Positions 7,129-15,025 of a stretch of DNA of 18,317 nucleotides are shown here, piece by piece; the stretch's first letter is position 1, and each line of letters starts with the position of its first letter. The stretch is taken from the NCBI GenBank assembly GCA_024256245.1, contig JAKLZD010000123.1, forward strand, positions 1-18,317. Direction: 5' to 3'. Under the pieces are notes generated by a model. That model was not told the origin of the DNA. It made no database searches and worked only from the letters and a program-made list of their open reading frames with translations. The position numbers and the translations under genes are program-made. The DNA is from Candidatus Methylarchaceae archaeon HK01M. Its GTDB lineage: Archaea > Thermoproteota > Nitrososphaeria > Nitrososphaerales > JACAEJ01.

Positions 7129-9228
7129 TTATGCTGTAGAGTAATGAGTTAAGATCGTGTGCCCACAGACCTTGCATCTCTTGATATCCATTGGATATTT
7201 GGCCCCACAATTCTTGCACATTATCATCCGTTTATTAAGCTTGAAGTAGTCGAGTTCCTCGATTGCTTTTAAAATTGTCTTCTTAACGACATCCTCCTTA
7301 GCTTTGGACGGGATGTTTATAACGATCGAAAAACCACCTTCCAAGTTTCTGGATAAGTAGTTCAATTCATCAACAAGGTCCGCATTATAAAGGTCTACCT
7401 CTTGAATGTACGGGGTTTGTGAGTAGGCGTTTTTTTCACCCTTTGAGATTACAATTGATTTACCATACTTCTCTACATCTAGCGCATAAAAACGCTCTGC
7501 ACCATCGCTCTGTAGAATCCCTATGCCGATGTTCTTTTCAATTTGTCTAACATTTTCATTAGTAAATTTTATGGCTGTTTTTACTATTTTTTCAGTTATC
7601 GTCCTCTTATTCAATTGTGCAGTTTCTTCATCGATTAGATTCAAAAGGGCTTCATCTAATCCTACGAGGTTTATCACAGCAGGCATGTAATCGACGGATA
7701 TTATGCTCGGATTTTGTGCTAGTGTTGGTAAAAGTCCCTTACTTATGGTTTCTCCAACTATCTTCCTTCTAGTAGATAAAGCGCTAATTGCCAATTGAAG
7801 GAGCATGGCTAGCTTTGCCCTGAAGTACGCCTCATCTCTGTTAGACTCGTAGGAGAGTCTTGGAAGGTTCAGTGATAAAGAGTGGATTGCGCTGAAACCA
7901 TCGAGCTTACGTTCAGTGGAAGGAAAGCTCTTCTTTAAACCGCTATAGGCTTGAATCGAATCGGGCTGAGTCGATATCGAGACGCACCCACCTGAATCTA
8001 AGATGGATGCTACATGTTTTATCAGCTCTATATCTTCGCTTCGATCCAAAAAAAGTATCAACTTGATTTGTGGCTGTAGAGTATTGTTAGCGTAGTCTTT
8101 ATAAGCTTCAAGGATGGCAAGCATGGTCTTATCGATCGATTCTGCTTTAAAATTGCCAAGGGAATTAGGGTTGATCTGTATAGACACATTGGGTTTGTTG
8201 TAAGAATTAGTCAAGATAGAAGAGATGGATAGAAAAGCTCTAAGGATTGCTCCCTTAAGCTCTTTGTGGCTCTTCCCCTTAGCATATCTTCCTATATAGG
8301 CCAAAAAATTCTCGTAGACGATTTCGGATGTTGTTTCTAGACTTAAAAGAGAAGTCAAGACCGTCAGTTCAACAAGAACTTCTTCCATATCGTTAGGAGG
8401 ACTGAACCTATGAGTTGAAATCAATCCCCCTCCCAAGTGGATATCATTGTAATACAAGGTTGTGAGGTCTATGAAGAGGGTATCCGGCATCAGCCCCCAA
8501 CAACCTATATTCGATAGATGAATATCTCCCGATAAGTAGGCATCAGATATATCTCGGGGAAGTTGAGTCAGGAGGAGGTATTCTGTAAAGACCACTTTGG
8601 CAGTCTTACCTATGATTGCACTAATCCCTTCCTTCGTCTTACTAGCCTCGGTAATCAGTGTCATCACATCAAATGTTGGTAAGCCCAATCGAGTCAATTT
8701 ATGCCTATACTCTTCATAACCACGCTCGATAAGTAATGCGTTCACCATCTCCCTTATCAAAGGAGCTGTAAGGTAAACTGTCTGAAATTTAGTGAGTCTT
8801 GCCTCTACTTCGTTGGCTATCCTATGAGCCAATTCTACAGGCATACCCGCTTCTCTGATGAGGGAACGGAGGATTTTATCGGGGTTGAACTCCTCCATAG
8901 TCTGCCTAGATGTCCTCACATAGAACTTTCCGCTGTTTAGCATAGACTGCTCTTCGATCTGCCTTGTAAGGTTCAGTACCAATCTACCAAGGCTTGAAAT
9001 GGCATATTTCCTTTCAGTTCTGTTCAAAGAAACTAATGCTTGTCTCACGAGTTTACGCAAATGGTAGGCGAACTTACCTGACTCTTTTTTGGATCTGAAG
9101 CCAGCAAGGGTTTTAAGGTCGGAGTAACTCAAAGATCCTTTGGCATTCAGAATTCTTAGAATCTCTAATCTGTTGGGAGAGGCGATGGCCGAATATATAC
9201 TCTTAACCCTTTGTGATGTAGGCACCAT
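7129..9228 (-). CDS. Winged-helix / ATP-cone / NrdD-like protein, probable nucleotide-sensing regulator without reductase activity
   Basis: 699 residues in four parts. (1) About 8-95: ArsR-like winged helix (ASPNRLEILRILN, then AYHLRKLVRQALV). (2) About 102-185: ATP-cone-like domain (EEFNPDKILRSLIREAG; LIERGYEEYRHKLTRLGLPTFDV, shown in part). (3) About 186-665: divergent class III reductase (NrdD) fold with GDIHLSNIGCWG (234-245) and LSLNLPRLSY (451-460). (4) Zinc site C671, C674, C685 and C688, equivalent to the NrdD C-terminal zinc site. In T4 and E. coli NrdD the radical glycine lies 16 residues after the last zinc cysteine; here the chain ends 11 residues after it, so the glycyl-radical loop is gone. 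No NrdG activase is nearby. I chose ATG 9228 over the longer frame from 9318 because TATA-like CTAAAATA lies 26-33 bases upstream and the extra 30 residues read like translated promoter. Function inferred: transcription factor responding to ATP/dATP. Confidence 0.85.
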   Translation of the reverse strand: MVPTSQRVKSIYSAIASPNRLEILRILNAKGSLSYSDLKTLAGFRSKKESGKFAYHLRKLVRQALVSLNRTERKYAISSLGRLVLNLTRQIEEQSMLNSGKFYVRTSRQTMEEFNPDKILRSLIREAGMPVELAHRIANEVEARLTKFQTVYLTAPLIREMVNALLIERGYEEYRHKLTRLGLPTFDVMTLITEASKTKEGISAIIGKTAKVVFTEYLLLTQLPRDISDAYLSGDIHLSNIGCWGLMPDTLFIDLTTLYYNDIHLGGGLISTHRFSPPNDMEEVLVELTVLTSLLSLETTSEIVYENFLAYIGRYAKGKSHKELKGAILRAFLSISSILTNSYNKPNVSIQINPNSLGNFKAESIDKTMLAILEAYKDYANNTLQPQIKLILFLDRSEDIELIKHVASILDSGGCVSISTQPDSIQAYSGLKKSFPSTERKLDGFSAIHSLSLNLPRLSYESNRDEAYFRAKLAMLLQLAISALSTRRKIVGETISKGLLPTLAQNPSIISVDYMPAVINLVGLDEALLNLIDEETAQLNKRTITEKIVKTAIKFTNENVRQIEKNIGIGILQSDGAERFYALDVEKYGKSIVISKGEKNAYSQTPYIQEVDLYNADLVDELNYLSRNLEGGFSIVINIPSKAKEDVVKKTILKAIEELDYFKLNKRMIMCKNCGAKYPMDIKRCKVCGHTILTHYSTA

Positions 9229-9253
9229 CTTCAAAAGAAGATATTTAGAAAGG

Positions 9254-9261
9254 TATTTTAG
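9254..9261 (-). promoter_or_regulatory. Probable TATA box of the HTH/ATP-cone gene
   Basis: CTAAAATA on the minus strand, 26-33 bases before ATG 9228, as expected for a leaderless message. The same AT-rich stretch (9229-9280) must also hold the promoter of the divergent cobalamin operon. Confidence 0.5.
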
Positions 9262-9280
9262 TCTTATGAAAAATATGTGA

Positions 9281-9397
9281 TTGTTAGATTTGAAAGACAA
9301 AGACACAATATTCGTCAAGAGTTTCGATCAAGTTCCATCTATCGTTGAAGCTTTAGGAATTAAGGTAGGTTCTTACGAGAAGAGTTTAAGCAGGTGA
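9281..9397 (+). CDS. Possible small leader ORF of the cobalamin operon (38 residues)
   Basis: TTG at 9281 (or 9290) opens a 38-codon (35-codon) frame ending TGA at 9395-9397, inside the AGGTGA that serves as ribosome binding site for cobD. The composition is protein-like (KDKDTIFVKSFDQVPSIVEA, with regular acidic, basic and aliphatic residues). I do not recognise it. It may be a real small gene coupled to cobD, the remaining tail of a larger gene, or chance. No ribosome binding site precedes it; a leaderless start is possible. Confidence 0.35.
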   Translation: MLDLKDKDTIFVKSFDQVPSIVEALGIKVGSYEKSLSR

Positions 9398-9406
9398 AAG
9401 TTACTA

Positions 9407-10528
9407 ATGAAGCTCATCGATCTAGCCAAGGAACATATCAAGAGTCTAAGACTGTGTGCACATGGTGGAGAAGTTTGGCATTTGAATTTGTACAACCCAG
9501 GTAGAAAAGATATTCTGGATTTTAGCGCCAATGTCAACCCCTTGGGCCCTTCTCCAAAAGTGATCGAAGCTATCAAAGAAAGTCTCTGGAAGATCCCTTT
9601 TTACCCAGACTCTAACTGTACTTCACTTAAAGAAATAATCTCGGAATATATAGGTGGGATAAGCCCCGAAAACTTGATTGTAGGAAATGGTTCGACGGAA
9701 CTCATCTACATGTTTACAGAAGTTTTCATAAAATATGGCGAAAAGGCTTTAATCCCTGCGCCAACGTTTGGGGAGTATGAAGTAGCTGTAAAGAAGGCTG
9801 GTGGCAGACCTGAGTATCTGCCCTTAACCAATGGCTTTAAGATCGATACTGAAGAATTCATTGGGAAGATTCCTGATATGAAAGTCGTCTTCTTGTGCAA
9901 TCCAAACAACCCAACCAGCCTATCGATAGCGCTTGAAGATTTATCTCGAATAATCAATGAAGCAACGAAGGAAGATGTGCTCATCTTCATAGACGAAGAC
10001 TTCATGGATTTTGTCCCTAAAGAAAAACGCTCTTCTCAGGTAGGGGAGATAAGGTCTCATCCAAACTTGTTCATCCTCAAATCCTTCACAAAATTCTTTG
10101 GGCTCACTGGTCTAAGAATAGGCTACGGGATAGGCAATATAGAGATGATCGATATATTATCTAGAGCAAAGATGCCTTGGAACATCAACTGTTTGGCTGA
10201 AGTTGCAGCGATAACTGCTCTAGGAGATCTGGAGTTCTCAGTAAAGACCTATGGATTGATCGAGGAAGAAAGACAATTCTTACTTAGGGAGTTAAGAAAA
10301 ATTAGAGGCTTTGATGTATTACCGCCTGATGCAAATTTCTTTTTGATAAATATAGAGAAGACAGGGTTGAAGGCAGACGAGCTCAAGCATGATCTATTGA
10401 AGTTCGGTATATTGATTCGAGACTGTAGTTCCTTCGAAGGGCTTGATGACCGTTATATCAGAGTTGCCATCAGAACGAGAAAGGAGAACGAGTATCTGGT
10501 AGAGGCTTTAAGAAAGGTATGTCCATGA
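9407..10528 (+). CDS. cobD: L-threonine-O-3-phosphate decarboxylase (cobalamin aminopropanol arm), HisC-like fold
   Basis: PLP enzyme of the aminotransferase I/II family. In cobalamin synthesis CobD decarboxylates threonine phosphate to (R)-1-amino-2-propanol phosphate, which CbiB attaches to cobyric acid. 373 residues, normal length. Visible: HGGEVW (19-24) and LDFSANVNPLGPSP (37-50), typical of CobD; NPNNPT (165-170); IDEDF with D196; the PLP lysine K229 in SFTKFFG; and R237 in GLRIGYG. ATG 9407 has AGGTGA 9 bases upstream. The sequence class overlaps histidinol-phosphate aminotransferase, but the HGGEVW start and the five cobalamin genes that follow make CobD the better call. It overlaps cbiP by four bases. 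Confidence 0.88.
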   Translation: MKLIDLAKEHIKSLRLCAHGGEVWHLNLYNPGRKDILDFSANVNPLGPSPKVIEAIKESLWKIPFYPDSNCTSLKEIISEYIGGISPENLIVGNGSTELIYMFTEVFIKYGEKALIPAPTFGEYEVAVKKAGGRPEYLPLTNGFKIDTEEFIGKIPDMKVVFLCNPNNPTSLSIALEDLSRIINEATKEDVLIFIDEDFMDFVPKEKRSSQVGEIRSHPNLFILKSFTKFFGLTGLRIGYGIGNIEMIDILSRAKMPWNINCLAEVAAITALGDLEFSVKTYGLIEEERQFLLRELRKIRGFDVLPPDANFFLINIEKTGLKADELKHDLLKFGILIRDCSSFEGLDDRYIRVAIRTRKENEYLVEALRKVCP

Positions 10529-12093
10529 AACGAAAGACCGAATCCAGAAAGTCCAGGGTTCTGATGGTTCAAGGCACTTCATCCTACTGTGGTAAGAGTC
10601 TACTTGTAGCTGCCTTCTGTAAGATCTTTGCAGATTCTGGATATAGGGTTGCACCTTTTAAAGCTCAAAATATGTCCTTGAATTCCTTCGTTACAGAGAA
10701 TGGAGAAGAGATTGCCCGTGCTCAAGCTCTTCAAGCTTTTGCTGCTGGTATAGAACCTACATCTGATATGAACCCAATTCTTTTGAAGCCTAAAGGTGAT
10801 ACGACCTCACAAGTAATTCTTTATGGAAAGCCTTACAAGGATATGAGCTCAAAAGATTATTATTCAGACTTTGCCTTGAATGAAGGGCTAAAGAGTGTAA
10901 AAGATTCTTTGAAAAGACTCATGTCTAGATTCGATATTGTGTTCATCGAGGGGGCTGGTAGTCCAGCAGAGATAAACATCTACGACAGAGATATAGTGAA
11001 TATGCGCGCCGCTGAATTGACTAATGCACCCGTACTTCTTATTTCAGATATAGACCGTGGAGGTGTATTCGCTAGCTTGGTAGGGACTTTAAATCTTCTC
11101 AGACCTGAGCATCAAGAGCTAGTCAAAGGCTTTGTAATAAACAAGTTCAGAGGTCAGTTAGGTATTCTAGAACCAGGGTTGGCGCAGTTAAAAGACCTGA
11201 CTGGCAAACCCGTCTTAGGGGTAGTACCTTTCATTCAAGACCTAATGCTACCCGATGAGGATTCCATGTCCCTTGAGAAAGTTGCCCAGCTAGAGGAGAG
11301 TAAATTGGTCATAGCTATAGTTCGACTCCCAAGAATCTCCAACTTTACAGACTTCGACCCCTTAGAGTCAGAGCCTTCAGTAATAGTTCGCTATGTTAGA
11401 TCGATGGATGAGCTCGGCATGCCGGATGCTATAATCATACCTGGCACAAAGAATACAATTCAAGACCTGATATGGTTAAAGGATAATGGGTTAGCGGATG
11501 AAATAATTCGATTGACGAAGAAAGGTATCCCAGTTCTTGGCATATGTGGAGGTTACCAGATGATCGGAAAGGGCATCTTAGATAAAAAGGGAATAGAAGG
11601 CGATACTCCGGGGGAGTTCAAAGGGCTGGGGCTTCTCAACGTATTAACCGAGTTCTCAAAATATGATAAGATGACGGAGAGGGTCGTTGCCCAAGTAATT
11701 GGGGATAGCCCAATGCTACGCTCAGGAAGAGGAATGACCATTATAGGGTACGAAATTCACATGGGAGAAACCTCCTTAGGCAAAGATGTTGGGCCAGCCT
11801 TTAGGGTAATTCGGCGTGGTAGTAAGGAGGTCGATGATTACGATGGTGCAGTCGATGGCAGTGGCTCGATCTTAGGTACCTACATTCACGGAATCTTCGA
11901 TGAACTACCCGTAAGGAGGTGTCTTATCGAATATCTGATGGAGAAAAGGGGTATGAAGCCTACAGAGGAATCTGCAAGAGATGCCAGATCAGAATGGGAG
12001 AAGAGCTTAAAGCAACTCGCTAAGATCGTAAAGACTAGTCTTGATATGGATAAAGTATGCGAGATCATGGATCTACCTTCGATCAAAAGCTGA
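10525..12093 (+). CDS. cbiP: Cobyric acid synthase (glutamine-hydrolysing)
   Basis: Amidates the b, d, e and g side chains of adenosylcobyrinic acid a,c-diamide using glutamine and ATP. About 522 residues, normal for CbiP/CobQ. Visible: N-terminal dethiobiotin-synthetase-like ATPase with VQGTSSYCGKSLL near 15-27, FKAQNMSLNS (45-54) and ISDIDRGGVFASL near 173-185; then a class I glutamine amidotransferase domain with nucleophile cysteine at about 341 (GICGGYQMIG) and histidine at about 455 (GTYIHGIFD). ATG 10525 overlaps the cobD stop as ATGA with AAAGGT just upstream; an in-frame ATG six bases earlier (10519) is possible but would be too close to that site. Together with cbiS this suggests corrinoid salvage re-enters here or at cobyric acid. 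Confidence 0.95.
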   Translation: MKRKTESRKSRVLMVQGTSSYCGKSLLVAAFCKIFADSGYRVAPFKAQNMSLNSFVTENGEEIARAQALQAFAAGIEPTSDMNPILLKPKGDTTSQVILYGKPYKDMSSKDYYSDFALNEGLKSVKDSLKRLMSRFDIVFIEGAGSPAEINIYDRDIVNMRAAELTNAPVLLISDIDRGGVFASLVGTLNLLRPEHQELVKGFVINKFRGQLGILEPGLAQLKDLTGKPVLGVVPFIQDLMLPDEDSMSLEKVAQLEESKLVIAIVRLPRISNFTDFDPLESEPSVIVRYVRSMDELGMPDAIIIPGTKNTIQDLIWLKDNGLADEIIRLTKKGIPVLGICGGYQMIGKGILDKKGIEGDTPGEFKGLGLLNVLTEFSKYDKMTERVVAQVIGDSPMLRSGRGMTIIGYEIHMGETSLGKDVGPAFRVIRRGSKEVDDYDGAVDGSGSILGTYIHGIFDELPVRRCLIEYLMEKRGMKPTEESARDARSEWEKSLKQLAKIVKTSLDMDKVCEIMDLPSIKS

Positions 12094-12099
12094 GGAATT

Positions 12100-13077
12100 T
12101 TGCTCCAGAATCTGCCTTTTGTAACCGAATCCATAATCATCTTACTCTTGGCACTTGTAATCGATTTGATATTTGGTGAACCGCCAGAAAAACTTCACCC
12201 AACAGTATGGATGGGAAAGACGGCAGAATTTTTGAAATCAAGATTGAAGAGCGATAATCCAAGAATCGAAAAGATAAGCGGTATAATACTAGGTCTATCT
12301 GTAATTTTAATCTTCGCCCTATCGACGTATATCATACTTAACCTTATGAAGCATTATCTTAACATATTACTATATATAATATCGGCAAGCATTCTTCTAA
12401 AGACAGCATTCGCCGTAAAATGTATGGGCCAACTATCGATGCCTATAGGTGAAGCCATAGAGGAAGGCAAAATAGAAGAAGCCAAGAATAGATTGAGGAG
12501 AATCGTAAGAAGGGACCCTACAAAGTTCGATGACCAGAAGATACTATCCGCGACTGTAGAATGTGTAGTAGAAAGCACTGTCGATGGGATAACTTCCCCC
12601 CTCTTTTACTACAGTATTTTAGGTATTCCTTTAGCTATCGCCTACAGAGCGATAAACACTCTGGATTCTACGGTAGGTTATAGGGATGAAGAATATGTGA
12701 ATATAGGATGGTTTTCAGCAAGAATGGATACCATAGCCAACTATATCCCAGCACGTATTACTTCTATCTTGATGGTTTTATCGACATGGCTATTACATGA
12801 GGATTGGAGAAGTGCATGGAAGATTTTGAATAGAGATAGGAATAAGACCGAGAGCCTGAATGCAGGTTGGACTATGTCGACTATAGCAGGCGTATTCAAT
12901 ATTCAATTGGAGAAGCCTGGCTTTTACATCTTAGGAGACCGTGTAAATCCCTTAACTCCTAAGCACATCTCGAGGGCTCTGAGGATAATGAAGTTGACAA
13001 TTCTTTTATTCATAATGATTGTAGTCCTCCCCCTCATTATTCTGATGGGAGGGTTTTTAGGACCGATCTTGTTATAA
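12100..13077 (+). CDS. cbiB: Adenosylcobinamide-phosphate synthase, membrane protein
   Basis: Joins aminopropanol phosphate (the CobD product) to adenosylcobyric acid. 325 residues, polytopic. Visible: the family signature DLIFGEPPEKLHPTVWMG (22-39), membrane segments at about 8-25, 60-85, 88-108, 160-182 and 300-325, and the loop NTLDSTVGYRDEEY near 186-199 followed by GWFSARMDTIANYIPAR. The start is TTG at 12100, six bases after the cbiP stop, with TGAGGA as ribosome binding site overlapping that stop. The next gene follows after 65 bases, the only sizeable gap in the operon. Confidence 0.95.
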   Translation: MLQNLPFVTESIIILLLALVIDLIFGEPPEKLHPTVWMGKTAEFLKSRLKSDNPRIEKISGIILGLSVILIFALSTYIILNLMKHYLNILLYIISASILLKTAFAVKCMGQLSMPIGEAIEEGKIEEAKNRLRRIVRRDPTKFDDQKILSATVECVVESTVDGITSPLFYYSILGIPLAIAYRAINTLDSTVGYRDEEYVNIGWFSARMDTIANYIPARITSILMVLSTWLLHEDWRSAWKILNRDRNKTESLNAGWTMSTIAGVFNIQLEKPGFYILGDRVNPLTPKHISRALRIMKLTILLFIMIVVLPLIILMGGFLGPILL

Positions 13078-13117
13078 AGTTAAAAGAACCATAACGCATT
13101 AAAGATCGGACATAGGA

Positions 13118-13128
13118 TGTTCTGAACA
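13118..13128. promoter_or_regulatory. Short palindrome upstream of cbiS
   Basis: TGTTCTGAACA, a perfect 5+5 inverted repeat around one base, ending 14 bases before the cbiS ATG. TTATAAAG at the end of cbiB could be an internal TATA box some 40 bases before it. It could be an operator for an internal promoter or chance. Confidence 0.25.
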
Positions 13129-13142
13129 GAAGTGCTATTAAA

Positions 13143-14270
13143 ATGAGATTGGATTTAAAGATCGATAGAGCCGAGTGCGAAGTTCAGAAAGGTACTTTAG
13201 TGATAAAGTTCGATAAGCCTGTTAAGATCTTAAGTTCAGCAGTCTTGAACGGAGGCCTCTGTAAAGCTAGAGTGATAATAAACCACCATGTCCCTAAAAG
13301 TTTTAACCATCGCAATCCCCCAAAAATATTGAGAGATGTAGCCGATGATCTGAACCTGCCTGATGATACTGTGGGGCTTATGACAGCCGTCGAAATTCAA
13401 AATGTAGCCATAAAGACTGAAAAAACCAAGAATATGACCGTCTGCACCTTGGTAACAGCGGGCTTGTCCTATCCCGCCACAGCGGGTGACGAGACGACAG
13501 AATCCACCAAGAAAGGCACGATCAACATAATACTTTTGATAGATAGGAGCCTGACAGAGGGTTGTATGGTCAACTGCATCCAAACAGCTGTAGAGGCAAA
13601 GACCGTTGCCTTAAGAGAATTGGACATCAGAAGCCGATTTTCGAATAGTACTGCAAGTGGGTCTACATCTGATGCGATTATGGTGGCATCTATGGGTGTT
13701 GATGAATCCATCAAATACGCTGGCACTGGAACGGAGATAGGCATTATTATAGGCAAGACTGTCAAAGAAGCAACAAAAGAGGCTATTCGAAAGCATGATG
13801 GAACTAAGCCAGAGAGGTCCATTATAGACAGATTGAGGGAGAGGGGGATAAGGATCGATGATATGATAGATGCTGGTCTAGAGTTGTTTATACCGTCACA
13901 TAAAATTGAGAGCCGAGAGAAGGCTTCAAAGTTATTGAGAAAGGGGCTTATCAGAGCGTTATCTGATATCAACATCTCCTCTCTGATATTGGCCGCACTC
14001 AGGTTACAGGAAGAAGGAGAGGTTGGGTCGATACCTAACATGCCTAAAGAAGATTTCTTAGAAGACCCTATATCCTTAATAGCCGATGAGAGCATAGGGA
14101 TGGCTATAGCCAACTACATAGCAGGGACTTGGGGCTTTTACAACTTCCTCTACTTTGAAAGGAAGAAGCCTGGGATGATAAAGAAGCTCGGCCCTTTTCT
14201 CGACGATGCTATAGGTGCCTTGGTAGCTGGAACCCTTTCCAATATTTATACAAGATCAAGAGAAAAGTGA
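13143..14270 (+). CDS. cbiS: Bifunctional adenosylcobinamide amidohydrolase / alpha-ribazole phosphatase
   Basis: 375 residues made of two parts. About 1-220 is a CbiZ-type amidohydrolase, which cuts the aminopropanol arm from scavenged adenosylcobinamide to give adenosylcobyric acid: VGLMTAVEI (77-85), TAGLSYPATAGD (105-116) and SGSTSDAIMVAS (172-183). About 225-375 is a PgpA/CobZ-like phosphatase, which removes phosphate from alpha-ribazole phosphate or the finished cobalamin phosphate: ERGIRIDDMIDAG (233-245) and GPFLDDAIGALVAG (350-363). This fusion is the CbiS architecture known from Methanopyrus. It converts incomplete or foreign corrinoids into precursors that cbiB, cobY and cobS rebuild. 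The ATG at 13143 has only a weak ribosome binding site; its stop overlaps the cobS start as GTGA. Confidence 0.92.
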   Translation: MRLDLKIDRAECEVQKGTLVIKFDKPVKILSSAVLNGGLCKARVIINHHVPKSFNHRNPPKILRDVADDLNLPDDTVGLMTAVEIQNVAIKTEKTKNMTVCTLVTAGLSYPATAGDETTESTKKGTINIILLIDRSLTEGCMVNCIQTAVEAKTVALRELDIRSRFSNSTASGSTSDAIMVASMGVDESIKYAGTGTEIGIIIGKTVKEATKEAIRKHDGTKPERSIIDRLRERGIRIDDMIDAGLELFIPSHKIESREKASKLLRKGLIRALSDINISSLILAALRLQEEGEVGSIPNMPKEDFLEDPISLIADESIGMAIANYIAGTWGFYNFLYFERKKPGMIKKLGPFLDDAIGALVAGTLSNIYTRSREK

Positions 14271-15025
14271 GGTCTGTGGGGATCATCGATGGATTCAAGA
14301 GCGTAATCGCTTTCCTTACTGTGATACCCGTAAGGGATGGCCATTCGCTCGAAGATATGGGGAGGTATATGCCCCTTTTTCCTATTGTAGGCTCGATTAT
14401 AGGGCTCTTAAGTGGGGTACTTGCTTGGTCCCTTTTACACTTCATCCAAAGTATTATAGTTGGGATGCTGACCTTGGGCTTTATTCTTTTGATAACCGGT
14501 ATTCACCATACAGATGGACTGCTCGACTTTGGGGATGGTATCATGTATAGAGGCCCTCCTGAGAAGAAGGTTGAAGTTATGCATGATAAGCAGATTGGAG
14601 CAGGTGGCTTAGCTTTTGGACTGATATTTTTGATAACAACTGCCTTTGGTATAGGTCTCTTGAGTATCGATGAAGTCATTCAGAGCTTGATTGTAGCTGA
14701 AGTCTCTGCAAAGCTTGCCATGGTGACTATAGCTTGGGCTGGAAGGTCTGCCCATAAAGGTCTGGGCACTTACTGTATCGATGCCATGCATGGTAGTCAT
14801 AGATTCCTTCGATTGATGATACCTCTGATCATATGCTTTGGCATAGCCCTACCTCTGATGAAAATCGTTGGGCTGGTTGTTATAATTTCAGCAGTAGTCT
14901 TAAGCCTGTTCATGGTATGGGTTTCCAATAGACATTTTAATGGCATAACTGGAGACGTCTTTGGGGCTGTTAATGAAATTACACGCATGGCCTCTCTGAT
15001 AGTGATTTTGGCGATAGTTGGATGA
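14267..15025 (+). CDS. cobS: Adenosylcobinamide-GDP ribazoletransferase (cobalamin synthase), membrane protein
   Basis: Last assembly step: joins adenosylcobinamide-GDP with alpha-ribazole or its phosphate at the membrane. 252 residues with about six membrane segments. Visible: FLTVIPV (16-22), GRYMPLFPIVGSIIG (32-46), and the metal-binding aspartates in GIHHTDGLLDFGDG (D83, D87 and D90), then VEVMHDKQIGAGG (102-114). GTG 14267 overlaps the cbiS stop; a GTG nine bases later (14276) is also possible, with GAGGT very close upstream. The stop overlaps the cobY ATG, so translation is coupled along the operon. Confidence 0.95.
   Translation: MRSVGIIDGFKSVIAFLTVIPVRDGHSLEDMGRYMPLFPIVGSIIGLLSGVLAWSLLHFIQSIIVGMLTLGFILLITGIHHTDGLLDFGDGIMYRGPPEKKVEVMHDKQIGAGGLAFGLIFLITTAFGIGLLSIDEVIQSLIVAEVSAKLAMVTIAWAGRSAHKGLGTYCIDAMHGSHRFLRLMIPLIICFGIALPLMKIVGLVVIISAVVLSLFMVWVSNRHFNGITGDVFGAVNEITRMASLIVILAIVG

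Noticed and set aside
9229..9318. 30-residue N-terminal extension of the HTH/ATP-cone protein in the longest frame
   Set aside because: It covers the likely TATA box, is rich in Lys/Ile/Phe like translated AT-rich DNA, and the winged helix starts cleanly after the ATG at 9228.
9407..10528. Histidinol-phosphate aminotransferase (HisC) as identity
   Set aside because: The fold is shared, but HGGEVW and LDFSANVNPLGPSP at the N-terminus and the overlapping cobalamin genes favour CobD.
13469..14113. 214-residue ORF antisense to cbiS
   Set aside because: It is a frame shadow: the plus strand has clear CbiZ and CobZ motifs throughout, and the antisense product has no recognisable domain.
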